Position numbers and translations under genes: made by a program. 64,000 nucleotides of DNA from Scytonema hofmannii PCC 7110 (GTDB lineage: Bacteria; Cyanobacteriota; Cyanobacteriia; Cyanobacteriales; Nostocaceae). This document shows, in pieces, positions 43,056 to 51,719 of the stretch. A model generated the notes under the pieces. That model was not told where the DNA came from, did no database searches, and saw nothing but the letters and a program-made list of their open reading frames with translations. The stretch spans positions 2,300,181 through 2,364,180 of the forward strand of contig NZ_KQ976354.1 in the NCBI RefSeq assembly GCF_000346485.2. The letters are read 5' to 3'. Within the stretch, counting starts at the first letter, position 1; each line of letters starts with the position of its first letter.

Positions 43056-44948
43056 ACTAACACCTGTTTTGAGAGTCATTGGTAAGTAATGACGAAGAGA
43101 CCTGCGCGTGACTGCAACGTTGCAGGTTAAAGCGATTTGCTCGCGTTCTAATAAACCTAAAATTCGTTCTTGGTTATCTCGGGTGACTACAGGTAACTGA
43201 TGCAAACCTCGACCTGCCATTCGATCTAAAGCTTCAGCGAGAGGTTCATCAAGCCATGCATAAAGAAGCTCGGTGGTAGAAATATCCATGAGCGTTTGAT
43301 TAGCTATGTCAGCCCGAATTTCACTTGACGAATTTGGGTATTTTTCCCAAACAGAAATAGCACGGTTGATATCTTCTAAAGAGACGATACCAACAAGTTG
43401 CCCTGCGTCATTAACAACTAAGGCACTGCGGCATAAGTCTCCTGTCATTTCCAAAGCGGCTTCAATTACCGTCATGGTTGATGATAGCTTTTTGGGGCAA
43501 GAGAGCATAGCATCTTCTACTAAAATTTGCCGTAAAATTTCTGCTTGTTCGTCTTTCAATTCAGAAAGACCAATTTGTTGTAAGTTGGAGTTTGAGTTGG
43601 AATTTGGCTTCATTCTCTCTACCAACCAAACACTTAGACCTACTGCCGCCATTAAAGGTAAGACAATGCGGTAGTCTCTCGTTAATTCAAACAGCATTAA
43701 AATTGCCGTGAGCGGTGCTCTTACACTTGCAGCCAAAACAGCAGCCATTCCCACCATTGCATAAGCAGGAGGACCGGCCATAAATTGACTAACTGCAGGT
43801 ACGATCCACGCTAAAATTTTGGCATAAGCTGCTCCAAAGGAAGCACCTAAAAACATAGCAGGAGCAAACACACCACCGACAAAACCACTACCAGCACTAA
43901 CAGCTGTCATCAGAAGTTTTCCCACAAGCAGCACAACGAGCAGTTGTAAAGAAAATTCTGCATCTTGCAGCATCGCTTCTACAGTGCCATACCCAATCCC
44001 TAAAATTTGCGGGAGATATATGGCAACTGCGCCAACAATGACCCCACCGATAACAGGGTGAAATGGTTCGGGTATGCGTTTCATCCATTGGAAATAGGGA
44101 ACTTTTCCGTGGAAGCAAGCTTTTGCCAGACGGATAGACTGGGTGTAGGCAAGAGAAACTACACTGGCTCCCAAACCTAAGCCGAGATATAAAGGTAATT
44201 CCCAAGGGCTGCGGACTTGGTAAGCGGGTAAGGTAAAAGCTGGCTGTGCGCCCAAACCAATTTGAGCTACGAGTGCTGCAACAACAGCGGCTAGTAACAC
44301 CACACTAACAGCAGAAGTGGCAAAGGCAGTCGTACCTAAGACCACTTCCAAAGCAAAGAAAACTCCCGCAATTGGAGCGTTAAATCCAGCAGCCAAGCCC
44401 GCAGCAGCACCAGCACCCAAAAGCAAGCGCTGTCTTTCTTGTGAGACTTGCTGCACAACAGACAGTAGCAAACCAAAATTAGCCCCAATTTCTACACTGG
44501 GTCCTTCTGGTCCTAATGAAGCACCACTCCCTAAAGATACAGATGCAGCCAGCATTTTGGTGACCGGTCGTAGTTTTCGCTGGATTTCCCCAGGGTAGGA
44601 AGCAGCAATGAGAGAAGAGAGTCCTGGTCCAAAGTCAGAGGTACGCCAGCGCATGAAACCGACAATTATTCCACCCAGGATAGGGACACAAGCTAAAGTC
44701 CAAGCACCCCAAGCCCCAATCGCACCCATGAAATTTTCCAGCATGAGGTGGTGAATGATTTCAATGAGGTAGTGAAATGTGACCACCCCCATTCCACTGC
44801 CACCCCCTATAAGCACGGCTAAAAACAGAACAACACTTTCTGGAGATGGTTGAAAACGGTTAAGCAAATCGGTTAACCGGGCAGAAAGGAAGTGAAAAGC
44901 AGGTTGTTCCACAACCTTCCTTAATTGAGTAGAATGCAAAAGGCTCAT
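43044..44948 (-). CDS. ClC-type chloride channel/antiporter with CBS pair
   Basis: The 634-residue protein has ~10-12 hydrophobic segments (residues ~40-450) with the ClC filter motifs: GGGSGMGVV, GSGASLGPEGPSVEIGANFG (gating glutamate in GPEGP) and GSGFVGGVFAPAMFLGA. Two CBS domains follow (~475-545 and ~550-620: VEDAMLSCPKKLSSTMTVIEAAL and LLYAWLDEPLAEALDRMAGRGLHQLPVV), which usually bind adenine nucleotides and tune activity. The gating glutamate suggests a gated channel or exchanger. The extreme C-terminus is close to a heptamer array. Confidence 0.93.
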   Translation of the reverse strand: MSLLHSTQLRKVVEQPAFHFLSARLTDLLNRFQPSPESVVLFLAVLIGGGSGMGVVTFHYLIEIIHHLMLENFMGAIGAWGAWTLACVPILGGIIVGFMRWRTSDFGPGLSSLIAASYPGEIQRKLRPVTKMLAASVSLGSGASLGPEGPSVEIGANFGLLLSVVQQVSQERQRLLLGAGAAAGLAAGFNAPIAGVFFALEVVLGTTAFATSAVSVVLLAAVVAALVAQIGLGAQPAFTLPAYQVRSPWELPLYLGLGLGASVVSLAYTQSIRLAKACFHGKVPYFQWMKRIPEPFHPVIGGVIVGAVAIYLPQILGIGYGTVEAMLQDAEFSLQLLVVLLVGKLLMTAVSAGSGFVGGVFAPAMFLGASFGAAYAKILAWIVPAVSQFMAGPPAYAMVGMAAVLAASVRAPLTAILMLFELTRDYRIVLPLMAAVGLSVWLVERMKPNSNSNSNLQQIGLSELKDEQAEILRQILVEDAMLSCPKKLSSTMTVIEAALEMTGDLCRSALVVNDAGQLVGIVSLEDINRAISVWEKYPNSSSEIRADIANQTLMDISTTELLYAWLDEPLAEALDRMAGRGLHQLPVVTRDNQERILGLLEREQIALTCNVAVTRRSLRHYLPMTLKTGVSISH

Positions 44949-45627
44949 TGGGTGGAGGAGTAAATCTAATAAAAAATTTAAATTTTTATGTCTTCCATCT
45001 CATTGTGAGCGATTATTTATCAACCAGACAAGTAAAAATTAGCGGATTAGAAACTAGGGACTAAGGATTAGGGACGAACGATTAGTCATTGGGATTGATT
45101 TTCTATTTCCCAATGCCCAATGCCCAATGCCCAATCCCCCTCATCTACGAAAGTTCATCATGCCTCCTTATTCAATTTACGAAGCTTTGGTTAAAAGATT
45201 GCAAGCACTCAAAATTTTTGCGGAGACAATGCTTAAATGAGAAAGAATCGAAGGTTAGCAAAAGGATGAAGTATGAAGGATAAAGGATGAAGTAACCGCC
45301 TTTGAGGGGCGGGGCTTGAACCATACGGTAAACACTGAAGTGCTTGAACAGAGATTGCGCCCACAAGGGTAAGGTTTGAGGTCATTTCTTCACTTTAGCC
45401 TTCATCCTTTACACTTCACACTTCTTGCGAGTTATAAACTACACACTTCAAACAGAGGCGTGGTCGCTTCCCTGGCACTAGAATTGTAGGGGAAACCGAA
45501 ACACGAACAATTCAGTGACTGATGGCTGATGTCAGAACATTGGGTGCTCTACGTAAGTGTCACCGGAATTTCTATATAGCTGTTGTTTTGTTATTAAAGC
45601 GAGTAAGAGACTAGGCGGACGAGGTAG
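44949..45627. other. 679-bp intergenic region, repeat debris
   Basis: It holds a CCAATGC heptamer run (45110-45136), AAGGATGAAG-type direct repeats (45264-45293) with inverted partners CTTCATCCTTTACACTTC (45402-45420), and AT-rich stretches. Several short frames exist but none has a credible ribosome site or family likeness. Promoters of the flanking divergent genes must lie here. Confidence 0.6.
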
Positions 45628-45999
45628 ATGAATACACACATCTTTGATAATCATTATTTGACTTGCCCCATTTGTCAGAAAAACGCTGCACGAAAACCGA
45701 TGAAGGCGTGCGTTGGATTGTTTTCTTGTCCGTACTGTCAGGAACGGCTAGTCGTTTGTCAAAGCGGTCATTACGTCCGCGATCCTTTTTCCTACAAACA
45801 GCAGGTAGCAGTCTCATCTTCCCTACGCCGTCAAAGCCGACCCCTAGCTAGGATTTTACGGGATTTTGTGATTCTCAAGCATCCTTTAGTGGCGCTAGTT
45901 GTAGGAAGTGCTATTTTGCTGGGTGCAATCGGTATAACCCAGCAACAAACTACAATCTACGACACTCCAGAACTTCCAAAGACAGAGAAGCAATTTTAA
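45628..45999 (+). CDS. Zinc-ribbon protein with C-terminal membrane span
   Basis: The 123-residue protein has Cys13-Cys16 (CPIC), Cys28, Cys34-Cys37 (CPYC), Cys44 and His48, enough for one or two zinc knuckles. A basic segment (~64-80) and one membrane span (~86-104, PLVALVVGSAILLGAIGI) follow, with a short polar tail. It looks like a tail-anchored zinc-ribbon protein. No named family was recognised; it is convergent with the glycosyltransferase gene. Confidence 0.65.
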   Translation: MNTHIFDNHYLTCPICQKNAARKPMKACVGLFSCPYCQERLVVCQSGHYVRDPFSYKQQVAVSSSLRRQSRPLARILRDFVILKHPLVALVVGSAILLGAIGITQQQTTIYDTPELPKTEKQF

Positions 46000-46002
46000 A
46001 TT

Positions 46003-46085
46003 TGTTAGTGGTTAGTGGTTAGTGGTTAGTGGTTAGTGGTTAATACAACTAACAACCAACAACTAACAACTAACAACCAACAACT
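46003..46085. repeat. Inverted heptamer arrays between convergent genes
   Basis: Six GTTAGTG units (46004-46042) face ACTAACA/ACCAACA units (46048-46083). The two arms can pair, so this could end transcription of both convergent genes. Confidence 0.88.
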
Positions 46086-46086
46086 C

Positions 46087-47694
46087 TCAATTTTTTGTAA
46101 TCAATACCCAATCGGATGTTTGGTCAATTAGCTTCACAGAATCTAAATGCAAGATTTTACGTGCAGCTTCATCTAGCAAGAAGTAGGGTTGCTTGTCGTT
46201 GCGCCAGTAACTATCGAGTTGAGCAACAGATGCAGGAACAATAGTGCGATCGCTATAAAAATCTAATGATGGGCGATGATAAAGGAAAGAGGTGTAAATC
46301 TTTTTTGTATCGGGATCTGCTCTTTGTATCATTTCAGCAACTGGTTTGACAGGATAGGCTTCTCCTAATTCCCAAACCCAATACTTTGAGAACATTAATA
46401 GCAGCAACGACACATAAGTACCCCAAAATAGAACTTTTAGAAATTGCCCGTCACCTCGTTCGGCTAAAACAGCAGCTAAAGCCATTGTTAACGCAACTGC
46501 GGCAAAAAGCAGTTGTAACTCCGATCGAGACGCACTCCCTATACTGTAGTATATACTGCCAGCGATCGCGACTAATGCTAACAGAGCTAAAGAAACTATC
46601 CAAGACCGGGGATAAGGTGAGAGCAATTGGGAGTCTTCGGTTTCTGCTATTTTTGCCCCAAAAGCTAGAGCTAAGCTGGGGTAGATGGGAAATATGTACC
46701 AAGGAAGTTTAGTACTCATTAAAGATATAGAAATTAAGTAAACACTACTCCATACCAATACAAGTTTTGCCCAGCTAAGGTTGCGATTTTCCCAGGTTAA
46801 ACGCAAACTTGAAGGTAAAAAAATTAGCCAAGGCCAACTGTACTTGAAAATTTCCAGAAGGTAGTACCAAGGTGGTCCGGAATGACCTTCAACAGATTGC
46901 CAAAGACGACTGAAGGACTGATCTACCATACCGACTTTGGTAAATATCTCACCGTAATGTAGCCATTGAGCACCGTACCAAAATGCCACAGGTACACTGC
47001 CAATGAAAATTCCCAACCACATATACCAACTGGCTAACAGTCGTGGTGTGTCCCAAAACAGAAATAGGATTGCTATTATACCTAACAACAGACCAAGTAT
47101 GCTTTTTGTTAAGCAAATTAACCCAAAACCAATGCCAACACCAAGACAGTAACGTAAGTTGCGACGCGATCGCAACAAGCACAACATCATGAGCATAAAA
47201 AAACAGACAACAGCCCCATCCAACATTGCCAAGCGTCCGTGACGCACTACAGGTAGCATGGTGAGGTAAATTAAAGCGCTGTATACTGCTGCACGACGTT
47301 TGCGAAATATTTCTCGACCAATGTAATAAAGCAAAGGCACTGAAACAGCCGTTAGCGTAGCTCCAGGTAAGCGGGAAGCCCACTCATTAACTCCCCAAAT
47401 AGAGTAAGCCCCAGCAATCAGCAAATGCATGAGCGGTGGTTTGTTGTGATAAGGTTCTCCGCCAAGTGTTGGATAAAGCCAAGGCATTGAACCAGCAGGA
47501 GCACGCATGATTTCACGTGCTACTTGTGCGACAGTACCTTCATCCCAATCCCGCAGTGGTAATTCTCCAAGATTTATGGTAAAGAGTAATACAGCTGCCA
47601 AAAGCAGCACGATCACCCATACCCAATCGATCCACTGTTCCGCCGACCGATACTGTTTTTCCAGACGACCCCAAAGAAAGCTTACGAATTGCAT
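46087..47694 (-). CDS. Glycosyltransferase family 39 (ArnT-like) membrane protein
   Basis: The 535-residue polytopic protein has the GT-C signature LPLRDWDEGTVAQVAREI in the first external loop (catalytic Asp in RDWDEG) and GGEPYHNKPPLMHLLIAGAYSIWGVNEWASRLPGAT, typical of PMT/ArnT-like enzymes using polyprenyl-phosphate sugars. About ten spans follow, with WYLLEIFKYSWPWLIFLP and TKLPWYIFPIYPSLAL. A soluble C-terminal part follows (YTSFLYHRPSLDFYSDR). It adds a sugar from a lipid donor on the outer face of the membrane to an unknown acceptor. Confidence 0.9.
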   Translation of the reverse strand: MQFVSFLWGRLEKQYRSAEQWIDWVWVIVLLLAAVLLFTINLGELPLRDWDEGTVAQVAREIMRAPAGSMPWLYPTLGGEPYHNKPPLMHLLIAGAYSIWGVNEWASRLPGATLTAVSVPLLYYIGREIFRKRRAAVYSALIYLTMLPVVRHGRLAMLDGAVVCFFMLMMLCLLRSRRNLRYCLGVGIGFGLICLTKSILGLLLGIIAILFLFWDTPRLLASWYMWLGIFIGSVPVAFWYGAQWLHYGEIFTKVGMVDQSFSRLWQSVEGHSGPPWYYLLEIFKYSWPWLIFLPSSLRLTWENRNLSWAKLVLVWSSVYLISISLMSTKLPWYIFPIYPSLALAFGAKIAETEDSQLLSPYPRSWIVSLALLALVAIAGSIYYSIGSASRSELQLLFAAVALTMALAAVLAERGDGQFLKVLFWGTYVSLLLLMFSKYWVWELGEAYPVKPVAEMIQRADPDTKKIYTSFLYHRPSLDFYSDRTIVPASVAQLDSYWRNDKQPYFLLDEAARKILHLDSVKLIDQTSDWVLITKN

Positions 47695-47924
47695 AATCTA
47701 GGATAATGACTGTGCTTGCTGGTTGTTGAATGAAACTCCTGACGCAATGTAGACTTGAATGTTGCATTTCATCAAAGCTCCTAGATTTTAAATTAACTTA
47801 TATTTCCTCGTAAAGTATTTTTTTATAGCTTTTTTTGGTTTATCTATTTTTCTTAATAAGAAAGTGAACTGGGTTCCAATTCCGACTAAGATCGTATATT
47901 AATTCCTGAGTGGAGAAGAAATTT

Positions 47925-49487
47925 ATGAATCTACCTGCTATGTTTGACGTAGTCATCGGCTTAATATTTATTTATTTAATTTTAAGCTTACTTGCCTCAG
48001 AAATTCAAGAATTGATTGCAACTTTATTGCAGTGGCGGGCTGCACACTTAAAAAAGTCCGTTGAAATTTTTTTAGCAGGCAATGTCTCGAGCCAAGATCA
48101 ACAGCATGAATTAAAGTCAGTTATTGAATTAGCCAATAAACTTTATGACAATCCCTTAATTAAAAATATTAATCAAGAAGCCAAAGGATGGTTTGAGTCT
48201 TTACCTCGAAAATTTACTTGGGCAATTGCTTCATTTATTCGGTCTTTAATATCATCAAAACAGCGAGGTCAACAAACTATCTTTGGTAAAGGCAAACATA
48301 CCGGACCCTCCTATATTCCGGCAGATATTTATGCAACGACTGTGTTAGAAGTACTGGAAATTCCCAAATTAGTTCGTTGGTTAACCGAAGCGAGGCTGGA
48401 AAGATTCAAAACAGCACGAATCAAGGAAATTAGGGATATTTTAAATCAATTGCAACAGCAGACTGTTCAAGATGAGAAATTACGAAGATTTTTTAATCAA
48501 CTTGCACTGAACCTTCAAGATTTAGAAATAGATTACAATGAAATAATTAAGAGTTATAAAGATAATAAAATTAACTTGACTGCTAGTGTTGAGCGCATGG
48601 AAATCAGTTTAAAGAGATACATAGAAGATCTTCCACCAGAACTTTCGAGCCAGGAGCCATACAGCAAAGTTTTCAAAAAATTAGAATATTACCAACAAGA
48701 TATGTTTGGTAATCCCAACCAAGCAATGTTAATTGGAGGATTGCAGCCCAATATTGATGAAGTTGTTGGATTAATTAATAAAAACAGTGCAATTTATCAA
48801 GAAATTAAGGCGATTTTCAAGACTAAAGATGGAGCAGCATATCAGGAAATTCAGAATTTGATTGAGAATTTACCTGAATCAGTTGTGGATAATATTTCAG
48901 TTTTAGCAAAACGTGCGGGAACGAAAATACAAAATACACGCGAAGGAATTGATAGATTGCGACAAGAAATTGAGTTGGCTTTTGATAGCTCTATGGAAAG
49001 AGCCTCTGGGGTTTACAAACGCAATGCTAAAGGTGTAGGTATTTTAATTGGCTTGGTACTTGCTGTTGCAGCCAATGCGGATGCATTTCACATGGTGAAT
49101 AGATTATCAAAAGATTCAGTGCTGAGAAATATAATTGTTCAAAATGCTGAAAAATTATCAAATCCTAACGTTAATAATTTTTCAACAGTAGGAGACATAA
49201 AAAAATTGACAAATGATGCTGACAATATTCTCACAGCAGTTTCTCTACCCATTGGTTGGACTCCTGCTAACTTATCACAACAGTTTCGCTTAACATCACC
49301 AGAAGAACCTGTCATTACACCTACTAGAATTTTAAGAATGATTCCTGGTTGGATTGCAAGTGGTTTTGCGATCGCAATGGGAGCGCCCTTTTGGTTTGAT
49401 GTACTCAGTAAATTTATGAATGTACGAAACGCAGGGAAACGTCCTCAATCTACAAAAACTGTAAGTGAGACTGAAGGTAATGGCTGA
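47925..49487 (+). CDS. Large membrane protein of unknown function
   Basis: ATG 47925 has GGAGAAG seven bases upstream and is preferred over the GTG at 47910. The 520-residue product has an N-terminal span (~5-27, FDVVIGLIFIYLILSLLASEIQELIATLLQWRA). A long, mostly helical cytoplasmic part (~30-355) contains a likely coiled coil (ARIKEIRDILNQLQQQTVQDEKLRRFF). Near the C-terminus two spans follow (GVGILIGLVLAVAANADAFH and MIPGWIASGFAIAMGAPFWFDVL). Proteins opening MFDVxIGLxFxxLLLSLxxSEIxE occur in many bacteria and are uncharacterised. It is a lone gene. Confidence 0.75.
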   Translation: MNLPAMFDVVIGLIFIYLILSLLASEIQELIATLLQWRAAHLKKSVEIFLAGNVSSQDQQHELKSVIELANKLYDNPLIKNINQEAKGWFESLPRKFTWAIASFIRSLISSKQRGQQTIFGKGKHTGPSYIPADIYATTVLEVLEIPKLVRWLTEARLERFKTARIKEIRDILNQLQQQTVQDEKLRRFFNQLALNLQDLEIDYNEIIKSYKDNKINLTASVERMEISLKRYIEDLPPELSSQEPYSKVFKKLEYYQQDMFGNPNQAMLIGGLQPNIDEVVGLINKNSAIYQEIKAIFKTKDGAAYQEIQNLIENLPESVVDNISVLAKRAGTKIQNTREGIDRLRQEIELAFDSSMERASGVYKRNAKGVGILIGLVLAVAANADAFHMVNRLSKDSVLRNIIVQNAEKLSNPNVNNFSTVGDIKKLTNDADNILTAVSLPIGWTPANLSQQFRLTSPEEPVITPTRILRMIPGWIASGFAIAMGAPFWFDVLSKFMNVRNAGKRPQSTKTVSETEGNG

Positions 49488-49503
49488 TTGTTACTGAAAA
49501 GTT

Positions 49504-49536
49504 AGATCCCCGACTTCTTTGAGAAGTTGGGGATCT
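49504..49536. repeat. Dispersed palindrome, third copy
   Basis: AGATCCCCGACTTCT and AGAAGTTGGGGATCT pair with one G-T mismatch. It is the same element as at 792 and 22549 and lies between convergent genes. Confidence 0.88.
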
Positions 49537-49576
49537 GAACACAGCGAATTTTCACAAATGAAATAGGATTGCTATT

Positions 49577-50875
49577 TCAAAAAATAAAAATAACTTGTAA
49601 TTCCCAATCTTTATCTTCACGAACAATCTCAACTTGTCGAATAAACTCACGGAAGTAAAACCTTCGTTCCGCTTCAGACAAATCTAACCAAAACTGAGGA
49701 ATAGAAACTGCTTGAGCAACAGAACGTAAATTCACTGGTGGTAGAGTTGCCAACTTCGCTTGAAGTTCTGATATTTCTACACGGAGTTTATATGCTCTTA
49801 ACTGAGATGTTTCTGCATCCAAAACTCCAGCCTCCACCAAATCAGGTAACTGTTTGAGTATTTCTTGTTGGCGCAAAATAGATTGATTTAAATTATCTTT
49901 TACTGTCTCTAGCTGAGGAGAATCCATTCCAGCTACCGCAAGGGGTAAGTCTTTGCAAACAGTTTTAATAGTCTGTTCTAATACTTCTTGATATGGTATG
50001 GCGCGACACTTGGGATGTTTGGGACAGCTAATTGGGCGTAGATAGAGGTATTCTTTGTCTTGGTTGCGTATGGTAACACGGGTAATTGTCATGTGTGACT
50101 GACATTCGCCACAAATCGCTAAACCTGCTAAAGAACGTGGTGCGCTAGCTGTTCTTCGGGGTAGACGGCTGTTGCGCCGCAATAGTCTATCCACTTGGGC
50201 GGCTTCTTCTCTACTAATGATGGAAGCATGAGTATCGGACAGGACTTCTCCATTGTGATATGCTGTATCGCCACGGTAGACGGGATTTGTCAACCAACGG
50301 CGTCCTGTGGTAACAGAAATTTTCTTGCCATATTTTTTTGCCAGGTAACGAACTGCGCCTCGCAGGGAACCGTAAAGTAAGAAGTTATCAAAGAAATCTT
50401 TAACAACTGGGGAAGTACTGCGGTCTACAGTGTATTTTCCTTTACCTCTGCGGTAGCCATAGGGTGCTTTACCAGGTGGGGGTGCGGCTTCTAAACGGTT
50501 GCGGGCGTGTCCTTGACGTATGCGGCGACTCTTTTGCTGATGCTGTATTTCGTAGAGGAGTTTGAGCAAGTCAGCCCGGATGTTGGGGCTTTTGTGTGAG
50601 GAGTTATAATTTTGTTCAATTGCAATGAGTGTAATTCCCATTGTTTCTAGTTCTGTCAGGTGGGAAGTCACTTCTTCTATGGTGTCTCCTAATTCTTCTA
50701 AGCGGCGAATGAGGAGGTGAGTGGGGGTTTCGGTTTTGCAGTCGTTAAGTAATTTTTGTAGTTCAGTCCTTTTTCCTAAGTCTTGATATGTTCGTTCTAT
50801 CTCCCATCCCCAGGTTGTGGGATCGGGGTTTTGTTCTAGTATGGGATCGCTGTAGGTGTAGGCGAAGGTTTTCAT
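49577..50875 (-). CDS. Divergent large serine recombinase family protein
   Basis: The preferred start is ATG 50875 (MKTFAYTYSDPIL, 432 residues); an ATG at 50908 adds residues encoded by a dispersed repeat. The N-terminal region matches a resolvase fold in outline (TFAYTYSDP, IERTYQDLGKRTELQKLLNDC, THLLIRRLEELGDTIEEVTSHL). The usual RVS nucleophile motif is altered (Ser9 may be equivalent) and the DRLxR arginines read RRLEEL. The Recombinase domain follows (~130-225: GKAPYGYRRGKGKY, LTNPVYRGD), then a zinc ribbon (CGEC, CPKHPKC) and a coiled coil. I believe the family is widely conserved in cyanobacteria, which argues for a housekeeping role rather than a phage integrase. Confidence 0.82.
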   Translation of the reverse strand: MKTFAYTYSDPILEQNPDPTTWGWEIERTYQDLGKRTELQKLLNDCKTETPTHLLIRRLEELGDTIEEVTSHLTELETMGITLIAIEQNYNSSHKSPNIRADLLKLLYEIQHQQKSRRIRQGHARNRLEAAPPPGKAPYGYRRGKGKYTVDRSTSPVVKDFFDNFLLYGSLRGAVRYLAKKYGKKISVTTGRRWLTNPVYRGDTAYHNGEVLSDTHASIISREEAAQVDRLLRRNSRLPRRTASAPRSLAGLAICGECQSHMTITRVTIRNQDKEYLYLRPISCPKHPKCRAIPYQEVLEQTIKTVCKDLPLAVAGMDSPQLETVKDNLNQSILRQQEILKQLPDLVEAGVLDAETSQLRAYKLRVEISELQAKLATLPPVNLRSVAQAVSIPQFWLDLSEAERRFYFREFIRQVEIVREDKDWELQVIFIF

Positions 50876-50904
50876 CTGTAAACCGCGAAGGCGCGAAGTC
50901 TTTT

Positions 50905-51261
50905 TCATTGCTGGCTGAGTTCAACAATGTTACCATCTGGGTCTTTGGTAAAGACAGCTGGGCGTCCGGAAGCACTGGGTTGAATGAGATAGTTGTTATC
51001 TATAAGTTGCTGTTTGGCTATATTTAAGTCAGCGACTGAGAAAGCGATGTGGGCGTTGCGTCCCCATTTTTCGTTTTGCGATTCGGGTGTGGATGGGGCG
51101 GCGATGAGGTGAATTTGGTAATTTCCTATCTGATACCATACTCCTGGGAATTTTAAGGAACGTTCTACTTTGGGTAATCCTAGCACTGTTCCGTAGAAAT
51201 GCTCGGCTTTTTCTAAGTCGGTGACGAGAATGGCTGTATGGAGATATTGGGTTATTTGCAT
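50905..51261 (-). CDS. VOC (glyoxalase/bleomycin-resistance fold) protein
   Basis: The 118-residue protein has two paired beta-alpha-beta-beta-beta units: YLHTAILVTDLEKAEHFYGTVLGLPKVERS...YQIHLIAAP, and NAHIAFSVADLNIAKQQL...RPAVFTKDPDGNIVELSQQ. Candidate metal ligands are the His in YLHTAILV, the His in IHLI, the His in AHIAFSV and the Glu in NIVELS. The reaction (glyoxalase, dioxygenase or resistance binding) cannot be told. It lies 30 bp upstream of the serine recombinase start on the same strand and may be cotranscribed. Confidence 0.88.
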   Translation of the reverse strand: MQITQYLHTAILVTDLEKAEHFYGTVLGLPKVERSLKFPGVWYQIGNYQIHLIAAPSTPESQNEKWGRNAHIAFSVADLNIAKQQLIDNNYLIQPSASGRPAVFTKDPDGNIVELSQQ

Positions 51262-51346
51262 TTGAAGTATAGTTGTATGGTTGAATATCTATATATTAAA
51301 ACTTACGCAAAGTCGCAAAGAAAGACGCAATTCCTGAAATTGCTGC

Positions 51347-51533
51347 GGGAGCATCCCAATTTGGAAAAAACATTGGGCGATTAAAATCGCGTCTATACAA
51401 ACGCTCGTCCACCTACGTGGACTTTCTATTAAGTCCGCGTTCGCGTAGCGTGCGCTTTGCGCTTGGGCGGACAAGCGTTTGTGTAGCCCCAGAATTCTAT
51501 TCTGAGGGCAATGCGCCAAATTGGGATGCTCCC
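51347..51533. mobile_element. 187-bp element with perfect 18-bp terminal inverted repeats
   Basis: GGGAGCATCCCAATTTGG (51347-51364) is exactly inverted at 51516-51533. Within lies a second inverted pair, ACAAACGCT.GTCC (from ~51398) and GGAC.AGCGTTTGT (to ~51482), around GC-rich small palindromes (CGTTCGCGTAGCGTGCGC). It has no gene and looks like a non-autonomous MITE-like element or nested insertions. It fills the middle of the 458-bp gap 51262-51719, which ends with a dispersed AACCGCAGATGAACGC unit. Confidence 0.8.
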
Positions 51534-51719
51534 ATTGCTGCTCGCGACAATTCCCACTTTCGTAAAGCACACCGAAGAAAAAATTAACCGCAGATGAACG
51601 CTGATGGACGCTGATAAGTTTGTACTCAGCAGACTGGGAACTGCTATAATTGGATTTGAGATAACAGGACAGGGAGTGTGAGCAAAATTTGGGCTATCAG
51701 AGTGAAAAGATAATATTTA

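Noticed and set aside
45089-45366. Short frames in the 44.9-45.6 kb gap
   Set aside because: They derive from CCAATGC repeats and inverted AAGGATGAAG units.
51289-51570. Minus-strand open frame of 93 codons
   Set aside because: It lies almost entirely within the 187-bp inverted-repeat element and has no family likeness.
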